64,000 nucleotides of DNA from positions 248,001-312,000 of the forward strand of contig NZ_JAABOS010000002.1 in the NCBI RefSeq assembly GCF_010078235.1, given 5' to 3'. The position numbers were made by a program, and so were the translations under genes. This document shows, piece after piece, positions 26,801 through 35,748 of this stretch. Every line of letters starts with the position of its first letter. The stretch's first letter is position 1. The DNA is from Cognatundibacterium crateris (GTDB taxonomy: Bacteria > Pseudomonadota > Gammaproteobacteria > Burkholderiales > Burkholderiaceae_D). Under the pieces are notes generated by a model, which was not told the DNA's origin, made no database searches, and saw only the letters and a program-made list of their open reading frames with translations.

Positions 26801-26822
26801 CTGCAAATTCAGCAATTTGCAG
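26801..26822 (-). terminator. possible terminator hairpin after grxC
   Basis: CTGCAAATT and AATTTGCAG form a perfect 9-bp stem with a 4-nt loop, 35 bases past the grxC stop on the minus strand. No clear T run follows, so this may instead be a symmetric site near the secB promoter. Confidence 0.4.
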
Positions 26823-26857
26823 CACAAACATGAAGAAAATCTTGCAGAAATCGCTTT

Positions 26858-27124
26858 TTAAGTCGCAGGATTTAGCAAACCATCCAATTTACCCGCGCGG
26901 TCGAGTGCCGACAGGTCGTCAAAGCCGCCCACATGGGTGTCGCCGATATAAATCTGCGGCACAGTGCGACGTCCGGTCTTTTGCATCATCGCTTCACGTA
27001 CTGCCGGATCGAGATCAACCCGGATTTTTTCGATGTCATCGACCCCTTTGGATTTGAGCAGACGTTCCGCCATGGTGCAGTAAGGGCAAACTGCGGTGCT
27101 GTACATAGTAACTTGAGGTTTCAC
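26858..27124 (-). CDS. grxC: glutaredoxin 3
   Basis: The 88-aa dithiol glutaredoxin has active site CPYC near residues 13-16 (YSTAVCPYC), the TVPQI cis-proline loop and the GGFDD glutathione-binding motif. It reduces glutathione-mixed disulfides and protein disulfides in the cytosol. A GTG start at 27124 is chosen because GGAG lies six bases ahead and the protein then begins KPQVTMYST; a longer form would start inside the rhodanese gene. It is 13 bases downstream of the rhodanese stop. Confidence 0.95.
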   Translation of the reverse strand: MKPQVTMYSTAVCPYCTMAERLLKSKGVDDIEKIRVDLDPAVREAMMQKTGRRTVPQIYIGDTHVGGFDDLSALDRAGKLDGLLNPAT

Positions 27125-27137
27125 AGTATTCTCCAGA

Positions 27138-27539
27138 TCATTTAGTGATAGGCAAGCCCTGCTCACGCCAGGCATTCGTGCCACCTTCCAGGCTGAACAC
27201 CTGGGTAAAACCTGCTTTTGCCAATACGGAGGCAGCGCTGGCTGAGCGTACGCCGGAAGCGCAGACAGTGATAACCACCTGATTCTTAGATTTTTCTATC
27301 TCTTTCAGGCGATTATTCAACTCAGGCAAAGGAATGTGTTTTGCGTTCGGTAAATGACCTGCCGCAAATTCTTCGGCATTTCTGACATCCAGGATCAGTG
27401 TCTTACCCTGATTGATGTACTGCGTTGCCTGCAGCTGTGTTACTTTTGCACCACGTCGTTGCAACATAGGAAAAAACAAAGCGCCACCGGAAATCAGGGC
27501 GATGCCAATCAGAAAAATATTATCAATAATGAATTTCAC
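27138..27539 (-). CDS. membrane-anchored rhodanese-like protein (YibN-like)
   Basis: A 133-aa protein: one N-terminal transmembrane segment (IDNIFLIGIALISGGALFF) and a single rhodanese domain (about 38-133). The active-site loop is CASGVRS, with the catalytic cysteine present. It matches the YibN arrangement, including its place before grxC and secB. Sulfur transfer is possible; the natural substrate is unknown. On the minus strand a TATAAT-like element (27578-27583) lies about 40 bases before the start and may be its -10 box, although no good -35 is seen. Confidence 0.9.
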   Translation of the reverse strand: MKFIIDNIFLIGIALISGGALFFPMLQRRGAKVTQLQATQYINQGKTLILDVRNAEEFAAGHLPNAKHIPLPELNNRLKEIEKSKNQVVITVCASGVRSASAASVLAKAGFTQVFSLEGGTNAWREQGLPITK

Positions 27540-27603
27540 AGGTTTCCAGTAGTAAAAATGGTTATCAGAAGCGCGTCATTATAAAATAGATGGCGACGCT
27601 GCA

Positions 27604-27609
27604 TATTAT
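27604..27609 (+). promoter_or_regulatory. candidate -10 box for the gpmA leader
   Basis: TATTAT matches TATAAT at five of six positions. It would start transcription near 27616, right at the left arm of the structured element that follows. No convincing -35 hexamer is seen at the normal distance. Confidence 0.3.
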
Positions 27610-27618
27610 TCCAGATAT

Positions 27619-27708
27619 GCATCACGAAAACAGCGCCTGATTCCAGTTCGGCTCATCAAGCTGAACCGCCCCTGCCACCGTGCTGAGCACAGGCTTTTTT
27701 CGTGATGC
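27619..27708 (+). other. structured leader or small-RNA-like element upstream of gpmA
   Basis: The outer arms GCATCACGAAAA (27619-27630) and TTTTCGTGATGC (27697-27708) are perfect 12-nt complements. Nested inside are GCCTG/CAGGC (27635-27639 with 27690-27694), then an 8-bp stem with one G-T pair, GTTCGGCT/AGCTGAAC (27646-27653 with 27659-27666). A small GTGC/GCAC stem (27680-27690) could compete. A T-rich stretch follows (27709-27726). It is not a riboswitch class I recognise. Confidence 0.5.
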
Positions 27709-27750
27709 TTTTCTTTTTAATTATTTTACGAACTTTCTATAGCTGACATC

Positions 27751-28497
27751 ATGTACAAAATTGTTCTCATGCGCCATGGCGAATCCACCTGGAATCTGGA
27801 AAACCGTTTCACCGGCTGGACCGACGTTGATCTGACACCGAAAGGCGTGGCAGAAGCGGCTCAGGCTGGCAAACTGCTCAAGGAAGCGGGTTACACTTTC
27901 GATCTGGCTTACACCTCGGTGCTGAAGCGTGCGATCCGCACCCTTTGGGGCACACTCGATGCGATGGACATGATGTGGCTGCCTGTCGTCAATGACTGGC
28001 GTCTGAACGAGCGTCACTACGGCGCCCTGCAAGGTCTGAACAAAGCTGAAACAGCTGCCCAGTATGGCGACGAGCAGGTGCTGGTATGGCGTCGCAGCTA
28101 TGACACACCGCCTAACCCGCTGGCCGCTGATGATGCGCGCACATCTTTCCATGACCCACGTTATGCAGGCCTGGACCGTGCTCAAATCCCGCTGACTGAG
28201 TGCCTGAAAGACACCGTCGCGCGCGTGATGCCAGCCTGGGACGACAGCATTGCCCCCGCCATCCGCGCCGGTAAAAAAATCCTGATTTCTGCCCATGGCA
28301 ACAGCCTGCGTGCACTGATCAAAATGCTGGACGGTATCAGCGATGATGACATCGTCAATCTGAATATTCCGAACGGACAGCCACTGGTCTACGAACTCGA
28401 CGCAGATCTGAAACCGATACGCCACTACTATCTGGGCGACCAGTCTGCAATTGAAGCAGCGCTGAATGCCGTGGCCAGCCAGGGTAAAGCCAAGTAA
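27751..28497 (+). CDS. gpmA: 2,3-bisphosphoglycerate-dependent phosphoglycerate mutase
   Basis: The 248-aa glycolytic enzyme interconverts 3- and 2-phosphoglycerate. Catalytic His9 lies in [36 protein letters not shown] and the second histidine in [10 protein letters not shown] complete the active site. The length is the dPGM type, not the cofactor-independent GpmM. It heads a likely gpmA-envC-ctpA operon (6-nt gap to envC) and is preceded by a structured leader. Confidence 0.97.
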   Translation: MYKIVLMRHGESTWNLENRFTGWTDVDLTPKGVAEAAQAGKLLKEAGYTFDLAYTSVLKRAIRTLWGTLDAMDMMWLPVVNDWRLNERHYGALQGLNKAETAAQYGDEQVLVWRRSYDTPPNPLAADDARTSFHDPRYAGLDRAQIPLTECLKDTVARVMPAWDDSIAPAIRAGKKILISAHGNSLRALIKMLDGISDDDIVNLNIPNGQPLVYELDADLKPIRHYYLGDQSAIEAALNAVASQGKAK

Positions 28498-28503
28498 GAG
28501 CGG

Positions 28504-29841
28504 ATGCGTCAGACCACACTTATATCGGCTTGCGCGCTGCTGTGCCTGTCATTGGCAGGCGGCAGCGCGTCCGTGTCGGCGGCAACTCCGACGCGCGCGC
28601 AGCAAAAATCGAAAGCTGAAGCGGATCGTGCCGAATTACAGCAGCAGCTCAAGGCACTGAAAACCGATATCAGCAAAACGGAAAATGCCAAAGACCACGC
28701 AGAAGATGTGTTGGCTGAATCCGAAAAGGCGATCTCCGAAGCGAATCGTTCTTTGCGCGATCTGCAGCTGGAGCAAGCCGACACCGAAGCAAGATTAAAA
28801 CAACTGACAGAACAGCAGCAGGCTTTACAGACGCAAGTCACAAGGCAAAAAGAACAGTTGTCCAGCTTCCTCAAGCGTCAGTATATGCATGGCGACAGTG
28901 ATCGCCTGAAACTGCTGCTGTCCGGTGACAACCCCAACCGCATCAACCGCGATCTGCAATACATGGGTTATGTATCGCAAACTCAGGCCAAAATGATAGA
29001 AAGCCTGCGCAGCAGTATGAAGGCAGTTGAGCAGAACACGAAGGAAGCGCAACAGGCGAAACAAGAACTGGACGAAATCGCCGAAGAAGAAAAAGAACAC
29101 AAGGCAGCACTGGAAAAACAAAAGAAAAAACATGCCGGCCTGGTCGTTCAGTTGTCGGATAAGTTACACGCACAAAAAAAACAGGCGGACAGTCTGCAAA
29201 AAGATGAACAAAGGCTCAGCAATCTGGTCTCACGTCTGAATCAGTTAATTGAAGAACAGGCCAAAGCTGAAAAAGCGCGCGCCGAGCAGGAAGAAAAACA
29301 ACGCCAGGAAAGAATCGCGGCACAAAAAGAAAAAGCCAGACTCGCCGCGCTGGAGAGCAAAAAATCGGGCAAACCAGTCGTGGTGAAACCGGCTGAACCG
29401 GAAGAACCGCCTAAGCAAGCCAAATCTAATCTGCCGCCAGCTGGTGAATTTGACAGGCTCAAAGGACAGATGCGCCTTCCGGTCAAAGGCGATATTCTGG
29501 CGAAATTTGGCAGCCGCCGCGGTGATGGACCTAGCTGGAAAGGCTTATTCATCAAGGCTGGCGAAGGCGCAGAAGTGCGCGCCGTAGCACCGGGCAAAGT
29601 GATTTTTGCCGATTGGTATAAAGGCTATGGCAATATGGTGATCGTCGACCATGGTGACTCCTACATGAGTATCTATGGCAGCAATCAATCCGTATTAAAA
29701 CACGTTGGTGATACCGTAAGAGCTGGCGATGTGATTGCCAGCGCAGGTAACAGCGGCGGTAATGAAGAATCAGGTTTATACTTTGAGATCCGTCATCAGG
29801 GACGGGCATTTGATCCGCTGAACTGGATCGTCGTTAAATAG
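28504..29841 (+). CDS. envC: EnvC-like murein hydrolase activator (M23 family)
   Basis: The 445-aa exported protein has a signal peptide (about 1-28), a long charged coiled coil (about 35-285) and a C-terminal LytM/M23 domain (about 330-445). In LytM-type factors such as EnvC the domain lacks enzyme activity and instead switches on the AmiA/AmiB amidases at the septum. Here the metal-ligand signature is incomplete (GRRGDGPSWKGLFIKA replaces the usual HxGxD), which agrees with a degenerate activator. E. coli also keeps envC next to a phosphoglycerate mutase gene. Confidence 0.9.
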   Translation: MRQTTLISACALLCLSLAGGSASVSAATPTRAQQKSKAEADRAELQQQLKALKTDISKTENAKDHAEDVLAESEKAISEANRSLRDLQLEQADTEARLKQLTEQQQALQTQVTRQKEQLSSFLKRQYMHGDSDRLKLLLSGDNPNRINRDLQYMGYVSQTQAKMIESLRSSMKAVEQNTKEAQQAKQELDEIAEEEKEHKAALEKQKKKHAGLVVQLSDKLHAQKKQADSLQKDEQRLSNLVSRLNQLIEEQAKAEKARAEQEEKQRQERIAAQKEKARLAALESKKSGKPVVVKPAEPEEPPKQAKSNLPPAGEFDRLKGQMRLPVKGDILAKFGSRRGDGPSWKGLFIKAGEGAEVRAVAPGKVIFADWYKGYGNMVIVDHGDSYMSIYGSNQSVLKHVGDTVRAGDVIASAGNSGGNEESGLYFEIRHQGRAFDPLNWIVVK

Positions 29842-29855
29842 GCTTTAGGTGAAAC

Positions 29856-31325
29856 ATGGGCAGCAAATTTAAGAATTTCGGTCTGATCGGCCTGGGCATG
29901 GTAGCTGGCGTAGCCGTCTCCATGCAATTCTCCGCATTGGCACAAAAAAATGCGGGAAGCCCGCTTCCAGTGGAAGAAATGCGCCAGCTGGCCGATGTGT
30001 TCGGCCTCATCAAAACCGACTATGTGGAGCCAGTCAGCGACAATAAACTGCTGACTGAGGCCATTTCCGGCATGGTCGCCTCGCTCGACCCGCACTCAGC
30101 TTATCTGGACAAGAAAGCGTTCAAAGAATTAAAAGAAGGTACCCAGGGTAAATTCGTCGGACTGGGTATCGAAGTTGGCATGGAAGATGGCTATGTCAAA
30201 ATCGTGTCACCGATTGAAGACTCACCGGCTTACCGCGCTGGCCTGAAACCAGGCGATCTGATCACCCGCCTCGATTCTCAAACGGTCAAAGGATTGTCAC
30301 TGGATGAAGCCGTTAAAAAAATGCGCGGTGAACCCAATACCAAGATCACGCTGACCATCGCACGCAAAGGCGAAGACAAACCTATCGTCGTCACCATTAC
30401 CCGCGAGCTCATCAAACAACAGAGTGTCAAAGCCAAACTGGTAGAACCGGATTACGCCTGGGTGCGTATCGCACAGTTCCAGGAGCCGACGGTCGAAGAC
30501 ATGTCTAAAAAAATCCAGGCCTTGTATGCGCAAAATCCGCACATCAAAGGTCTGATCCTCGATTTGCGCAATGACCCGGGCGGCGTGCTGCCAGGTGCGA
30601 TTGGTGTTTCAGCCGCCTTTTTGCCTAAAGACGTGGCGGTGGTGTCCACCAATGGTCAGCTGGCGGATCAGAAAGCCACTTATTTTGCGAAACGCGAATT
30701 CTACGCTGGCCGCACAGCTTCTGATCCTTTAGCCAAGCTGCCGGACGCGATCAAACAAGTACCTATGGTGGTGCTGATCAATACCGGTTCCGCATCGGCG
30801 TCTGAAATCGTGGCTGGCGCTCTGCAGGATTACAAGCGCGCTACCGTCATCGGTACACAAAGCTTCGGTAAGGGCTCGGTACAAACCATACGCCAGATTT
30901 CTGCTGACACTGCAGTCAAGCTGACCACCGCACGTTATTACACACCGAATGGCCGCTCGATTCAGGCCAAAGGCATCGTGCCCGATCTGAACGTGGAAGA
31001 AACCGCAGAGGGCGATGGTTTAAATAGCTTCCGCTCACGCGAAGCCGATCTGCAAAAGCACCTGAGCAATGACAAGGAAAAAGAAAACACCCGTCCTAAA
31101 GTCGATGAGCTGGAAGAAGAGCAACGTCTGATCGCGCTAGCGAAAAAAGTTAAACCACTGGAATATGGCAGCAAGGAAGATTTCCAGTTAGCGCAGGCAC
31201 TGAATCATCTGAAAGGTTTGCCAGTCAAAGTCACGGAACCGAAGGACAACAGAGACGGTGACAAGGCAGCAGAAAAGTCGGATAAGTCTGGTAAAGACGC
31301 AAAAACCGAAACGAAGAAAAAATAA
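29856..31325 (+). CDS. carboxy-terminal processing protease (S41 family, CtpA-like)
   Basis: The 489-aa exported protease has an N-terminal hydrophobic signal/anchor (about 7-28) and a PDZ domain (about 95-165: GLGIEVGMEDGYVKI, YRAGLKPGDLI). The S41 catalytic domain carries the serine in NTGSASASEIVAG and the lysine in QSFGKGSVQT. The C-terminal tail is unusually charged (Lys/Asp/Glu-rich over the last 60 residues). CtpA enzymes trim C-termini in the periplasm and often control cell-wall hydrolases, which fits its place 14 bases after envC. Confidence 0.93.
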   Translation: MGSKFKNFGLIGLGMVAGVAVSMQFSALAQKNAGSPLPVEEMRQLADVFGLIKTDYVEPVSDNKLLTEAISGMVASLDPHSAYLDKKAFKELKEGTQGKFVGLGIEVGMEDGYVKIVSPIEDSPAYRAGLKPGDLITRLDSQTVKGLSLDEAVKKMRGEPNTKITLTIARKGEDKPIVVTITRELIKQQSVKAKLVEPDYAWVRIAQFQEPTVEDMSKKIQALYAQNPHIKGLILDLRNDPGGVLPGAIGVSAAFLPKDVAVVSTNGQLADQKATYFAKREFYAGRTASDPLAKLPDAIKQVPMVVLINTGSASASEIVAGALQDYKRATVIGTQSFGKGSVQTIRQISADTAVKLTTARYYTPNGRSIQAKGIVPDLNVEETAEGDGLNSFRSREADLQKHLSNDKEKENTRPKVDELEEEQRLIALAKKVKPLEYGSKEDFQLAQALNHLKGLPVKVTEPKDNRDGDKAAEKSDKSGKDAKTETKKK

Positions 31326-31337
31326 TCCGCTTCAATC

Positions 31338-31362
31338 AGGCCGCCCGGTGCGGCCTTTTTTT
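31338..31362 (+). terminator. intrinsic terminator after ctpA
   Basis: A 7-bp GC-rich stem (AGGCCGC / GCGGCCT) with a 5-nt loop is followed by six T. It ends only five bases before the moeB start, so moeB may rely on read-through or a promoter inside ctpA. Confidence 0.85.
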
Positions 31363-31367
31363 ATCCT

Positions 31368-32129
31368 ATGAATGACCAACAACTGCTGCGCTATTCGCGC
31401 CATATTCTGCTTGAGCAGATAGGCATAGAAGGGCAACAACGACTATTAAATGCGCATGCACTGATCATCGGTGCCGGTGGTCTGGGTTCACCGGCCGCAC
31501 TGTATCTGGCCAGCGCGGGCGTAGGTCACATCAGCATCGTTGATCATGACGAAGTCGATCTGACCAATCTGCAAAGACAGATATTGCACAGCACAGCGCG
31601 CGTCGGCATGCCTAAGGTGGAATCGGCCCGTCTCAGCCTGCAGCAAATCAATCCCGATATTCAGGTTTCCGCAATACAGGAAAAAGCAGATGCAGCACGC
31701 CTGTCTGAACTGATTGCTGCCACTGACGTGGTACTCGATTGCAGTGATAATTTCGCGACCCGTCATGCGGTGAATCAGGCTTGCGTACAGCATGGCGTGG
31801 CGCTGGTGTCGGGCGCTGCGATAGGCTTTGATGGCCAGATCAGCGTGTACCAGCCTGAGCACCCATCATCGCCCTGCTATGCCTGCGTTTTTCCGCCTGA
31901 CCAGCAATTTGAAGAAGTACTGTGCTCTCAGATGGGCGTGTTTGCACCCCTGGTCGGTATCATAGGCACCATGCAAGCCGCTGAGGCATTGAAACTGCTG
32001 TTACAGATAGGGCAGACTTTGCAGGGACGAATGCTATTACTCGATGCCATGAGTATGCAATGGAATAGCATCGGTATGCAGCGCGATCCTGAATGCTGCG
32101 TATGCGGTGCCAGACACCGCAGAGAGTAA
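31368..32129 (+). CDS. moeB: HesA/MoeB/ThiF-family adenylyltransferase
   Basis: The 253-aa E1-like enzyme has an ATP-binding GAGGLGSPAALYLASAGVG (36-54), the DLTNLQRQ motif, zinc-binding CYAC and CCVCG pairs, and the catalytic-loop cysteine region (VLCSQMGVFAPLVG). It adenylates the C-terminal glycine of a ThiS/MoaD-type sulfur carrier. MoeB and ThiF cannot be separated from sequence alone, and no moaD or thiS lies nearby. It follows a terminator by five bases. Confidence 0.87.
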   Translation: MNDQQLLRYSRHILLEQIGIEGQQRLLNAHALIIGAGGLGSPAALYLASAGVGHISIVDHDEVDLTNLQRQILHSTARVGMPKVESARLSLQQINPDIQVSAIQEKADAARLSELIAATDVVLDCSDNFATRHAVNQACVQHGVALVSGAAIGFDGQISVYQPEHPSSPCYACVFPPDQQFEEVLCSQMGVFAPLVGIIGTMQAAEALKLLLQIGQTLQGRMLLLDAMSMQWNSIGMQRDPECCVCGARHRRE

Positions 32130-32175
32130 GACTGCAGATCCGCCACCACAAATTCGCTCACACGAAAGGAACATC

Positions 32176-32823
32176 ATGTACACCTTGTACTACAGCCCCG
32201 GCACTGCCAGCATGCTGGTCCACCTGATGCTGCTGGAAACCAGTGCGGCACATCGTTTGCAGCTGGTCGATATCGACAAACAGCAGCAAAAAGATCCGGC
32301 CTATCTGCGTCTGAATCCCAACGGTGTGGTACCGACTCTGGTGCTGGATGATCAGCCATATACCGAAGCTGCGGCGATTGCCATGCTGCTGGCAGAGCGT
32401 CACCCTGAAAGTGCTTTGGCACCGGCGCGCGGCACGGTCGCCTATGATTTATGGCGTCAGTGGATGCTGTCGCTCAGCCATAATCTGCAAGCCAGTTTCC
32501 GGCTTTGGTTTTATCCGCAAGAGCTGGGCAATGCCAGCCATCCGGAAGCGCTGAGTCAGGCGATACAACAAAAAATCGCGCGCATCTGGGATCAGCTCGA
32601 TCGCCATTTGAGCCAGCAGGGTCCGTATTTACTCGGCGAGCAATTTACTAGTGCCGATCTGTATCTGACCATGCTGATGCGCTGGTCGCGCAATATGCCG
32701 CATCCTGCAACCGAATGGCCAGCTTTACGCGCGCTGACTGCGCGTGTGGTACAGCGACCAGCCTGGCAGCGCATGATGGAAATTGAAGCGGTTGATCCCT
32801 GGCCCAGGGAAGTCCAGTCGTGA
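32176..32823 (+). CDS. glutathione S-transferase family protein
   Basis: A 215-aa GST. The N-terminal thioredoxin-like domain includes LNPNGVVPTLVLDD (cis-Pro within VVPTL) and EAAAIAMLLAERHP; the helical domain includes GEQFTSADLYLTMLMRW. The substrate is unknown. ATG 32176 is chosen for the AAAGGA five bases upstream; an earlier in-frame start at 32107 would overlap moeB. The stop overlaps the next gene's GTG start (GTGA), so translation is probably coupled. Confidence 0.9.
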   Translation: MYTLYYSPGTASMLVHLMLLETSAAHRLQLVDIDKQQQKDPAYLRLNPNGVVPTLVLDDQPYTEAAAIAMLLAERHPESALAPARGTVAYDLWRQWMLSLSHNLQASFRLWFYPQELGNASHPEALSQAIQQKIARIWDQLDRHLSQQGPYLLGEQFTSADLYLTMLMRWSRNMPHPATEWPALRALTARVVQRPAWQRMMEIEAVDPWPREVQS

Positions 32824-33608
32824 GCGGCGCGGAGCAAGCCTACCGCCAGGAGCAGCTGGAATCCGCTCCTGCCGTCACCATCCAGGAACACTTAGGCGTA
32901 CGCACCCTGCATCTGTCATCGGATGCGATACAAGGTGCGATGCGGCTCGCCATGCCGAATCAGATAGAGCTGGAATATGTACAGCAAATGATGATGTGGC
33001 TGCTGTTTCGCGAACAGGCTGCGCATATCGTACAGTTGGGATTGGGAGCGGCGGCGCTGACTAAATTCTGTTATCACCAGTTTCCGCAGAGCCGGGTCAC
33101 AGCGGTGGAACTGAATCCGGCCGTCATCACAGCCTGCCGCCAGCATTTTCGTTTGCCGCCAGATGATGAACGGCTGCAGGTACTGAACATGAATGCGCTG
33201 GATTACGTGAGCAATCCGGCTCATGCCGGCAGTGTCGATATCCTGCAAGTGGATTTATACGATGCGGCAGCGGAAGCACCTGCACTGTCCAGCCCGGCCT
33301 TTTATCAGGCCTGTGCCGATACCCTGAGTGCAGACGGTATGCTGACCGTGAACCTGTTTGGTAATCCGCGTAATTACCGGCAAAACTGCGATACCAATAT
33401 CGCGGCCTTGGAGCAGGCTTTCGATGCGGTGGTCTGGCTGCCTATCGTGCATGATGCCAATACCATTGCGCTTGCATTCAAACAGGCGCCAGTGGTGGAT
33501 TTTGAGGCTTTGTATGACCGTGCACTCAACATCCGTATGCAGACTAAGCTGCCAGCCGCCAAATGGGTCCAAGGTTTGCAAGCCTGGATGGCGGAAGTTA
33601 GTGCTTAA
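32820..33608 (+). CDS. spermidine-synthase-like SAM-dependent methyltransferase
   Basis: The 262-aa protein has the spermidine synthase fold: a VQLGLGAAALTKF glycine loop (about 70-82), an acidic VELNPAVI SAM-ribose motif, and LQVDLYDA where true aminopropyltransferases carry the catalytic DxxDP-like loop. The loss of that aspartate pattern suggests a methyltransferase or other relative rather than polyamine synthesis. It starts with GTG overlapping the GST stop. The substrate is unknown. Confidence 0.75.
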   Translation: MSGAEQAYRQEQLESAPAVTIQEHLGVRTLHLSSDAIQGAMRLAMPNQIELEYVQQMMMWLLFREQAAHIVQLGLGAAALTKFCYHQFPQSRVTAVELNPAVITACRQHFRLPPDDERLQVLNMNALDYVSNPAHAGSVDILQVDLYDAAAEAPALSSPAFYQACADTLSADGMLTVNLFGNPRNYRQNCDTNIAALEQAFDAVVWLPIVHDANTIALAFKQAPVVDFEALYDRALNIRMQTKLPAAKWVQGLQAWMAEVSA

Positions 33609-33623
33609 CTTCAGTGCTTAATT

Positions 33624-35504
33624 TCAGCGGCTAACTTCTGCCGATATCAACTGCACACTAAACGCGCCGCGCAAGGCATTACACAACAGGATATGCGTGG
33701 CGCACTGCAGATCAGCGCCTGTCAGCGTTTGTTCACGCGCCGCCAGCTGCGCGTCCTCTAACAACACACTGCGCATCACGCCGGGTAACACACCATCCTG
33801 TAACGGTGGCGTCAGCCACTGGCCATCCACACACAAGAACACATTACTGCGTCCGCCTTCGGTAAGATGACCATGCTGGTTAAAAAACAGCATATCAAAC
33901 GCACCCTGCGCTTCAGCCGCCTGCCAGGCCTGATCATAAATCTCGCGGCAGCTGGTTTTATGCCTGAGCAGTAGCTGGTCAGAGCGCATCACATGCGGCG
34001 ACAGCATCACCTTAGGTACGTCCGGTAAGGCGCTCAGCACTGCAGTGTTGATAGTCCAGCTGCCATCCGGCTGCAGCTGGAATTTGACCCTGTGAGCGCA
34101 CTCTGGCACCAACCCGGCGCAGGTCTGTTCCAGCGCCTGCTGCCAGCCTGACAGATCCTGTGCGATGCCAAAGTACGTGGCAGAATGCTGTAAGCGCTGC
34201 AGATGCCGTTGCAGATGGCGTACACCCTGTTCGCGCGTGGCATACATGGTTTCGAACAGCGCCAGCGGTGCCTGCAAGCCCGTCAGGAAACGTGCCTTGA
34301 GCTGACATTCAGCAAATTCTTCCGCCGCCACGCTGTCATACACGATGCCTGCGCCCACGCCCATCACACTGCGTCTGACTTGCCGGCCCTGCTGCAGTTC
34401 AGGTGCTGCGAGCTGCAGCGTGCGAATCGGCACCGACAGGCAGAAGTCACCAATTGCCTGGCCGGCTGAAGGTGGATCAAACCAGCCTATCGCACCGGTG
34501 TAGATGCCGCGTGCCTCCGTTTCCAGTTCGCGGATGATCTGCATGGTGCGGCGCTTTGGTGCGCCGGTGATGGAGCCGCAAGGGAATAAAGCTGTCAGCA
34601 CTTCAGTCAGCGCAAGCCCGCTGCGCAACTGCGCCTGTATGGTGGACGTCATCTGCAACACGCTGGAAAAGCGGTTCACTTCAAACAAACGCGGCACAGT
34701 CACGCTGCCGGTTTCTGCGATACGGCCCAAATCATTACGCAGCAAATCTACGATCATCAGATTTTCAGCACGGTTTTTGCTGTCCGCTGCGAGCTCAGCG
34801 GCAATCTGCGCATCGCGCGTCGCGTCCCCCGTCGCAGCAGCAGTACCCTTCATAGGACGTGCCAGCAATTGCCCGTCCTGATGGCGGATAAACAGTTCCG
34901 GCGACATCGATAAGATCGCGCCACCATCGGGCAAGCGTATTAGCGCGCCATAGGGTACCGGCTGGCGTGCGCGCAGCCGCTGATACAGCGCAAGCGGCTC
35001 ACCAAAACTGTCAAAATGCAGGCGGTAGGTGTAATTCACCTGATAGGTGTCACCGGCACGAATGTAATCCTGCACCCGCGCAATGGCTGCGCTAAAGCTG
35101 GCCTCGTCCACATTAGCGCGAATAGCCGCGATCCCCGCCACATCGCGGCTTTCCGGCTGTTGCTGCAGCCAATCCTGTACCTGTTGCGAGGTCAGATGCT
35201 GGCAATAGGAAAACAGCAGGATGCGCGACAGCGGCGCTGTTTCACGTGCTGCGATGCCGTGTAATTCTGCGCCGGTTTCGTACGACAGCAGGCTGATCGC
35301 ATACAAGCCCTGCTGCAAAGCCTGCTCCAGCTGCTGCAGAAACAGCGGCCAGCTGGCCGCGTCGCGGCATTCGAGCACGCTGTGCAGTGTGTGATACAGA
35401 CGGGAATCCGCCTGTGCAGATTGCGCATCATCGAGCAAGGCGAAACAGCTGGCGGCATTCATTTCAGCTGACATCGCATTCGTGGGGAGCGTAGTGGTGG
35501 TCAC
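33624..35504 (-). CDS. pabB: fused aminodeoxychorismate synthase component I and lyase (PabB-PabC)
   Basis: The 626-aa fusion makes p-aminobenzoate for folate. The N-terminal chorismate-binding domain (about 1-380) has GDTYQVNYTYRL, ARPMKGTA, NLMIVDLLRNDLGRI and GSITGAPKRRTM. The C-terminal class IV PLP aminotransferase-like domain (about 400-626) has LFETMYATREQG, VKFQLQPDG and LTEGGRSNVF and would act as 4-amino-4-deoxychorismate lyase. The glutaminase partner PabA is not in the window. Monocistronic, convergent with the methyltransferase gene. Confidence 0.92.
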   Translation of the reverse strand: MTTTTLPTNAMSAEMNAASCFALLDDAQSAQADSRLYHTLHSVLECRDAASWPLFLQQLEQALQQGLYAISLLSYETGAELHGIAARETAPLSRILLFSYCQHLTSQQVQDWLQQQPESRDVAGIAAIRANVDEASFSAAIARVQDYIRAGDTYQVNYTYRLHFDSFGEPLALYQRLRARQPVPYGALIRLPDGGAILSMSPELFIRHQDGQLLARPMKGTAAATGDATRDAQIAAELAADSKNRAENLMIVDLLRNDLGRIAETGSVTVPRLFEVNRFSSVLQMTSTIQAQLRSGLALTEVLTALFPCGSITGAPKRRTMQIIRELETEARGIYTGAIGWFDPPSAGQAIGDFCLSVPIRTLQLAAPELQQGRQVRRSVMGVGAGIVYDSVAAEEFAECQLKARFLTGLQAPLALFETMYATREQGVRHLQRHLQRLQHSATYFGIAQDLSGWQQALEQTCAGLVPECAHRVKFQLQPDGSWTINTAVLSALPDVPKVMLSPHVMRSDQLLLRHKTSCREIYDQAWQAAEAQGAFDMLFFNQHGHLTEGGRSNVFLCVDGQWLTPPLQDGVLPGVMRSVLLEDAQLAAREQTLTGADLQCATHILLCNALRGAFSVQLISAEVSR

Positions 35505-35748
35505 GGCATAAAAAAATCAGAAAAGTGGTACGCAGTTTACCTGCAGTTGCGCGATTGTGCAGCGCTGCTGGCGGCATCGGCCAGAGAGAATTTGACGCCA
35601 ACCCGATAAGGGAAACTACGGATTGAGGTCATTTTTACAAATGATCATGTGACAGAGAAACCACAGCAAGGTATATTGCGCACGCAATTGCTAAATCAGC
35701 GCTTTGCTTAACAGCCATAATACCGTTACCGCCCTGCCAGAGTTTCAC

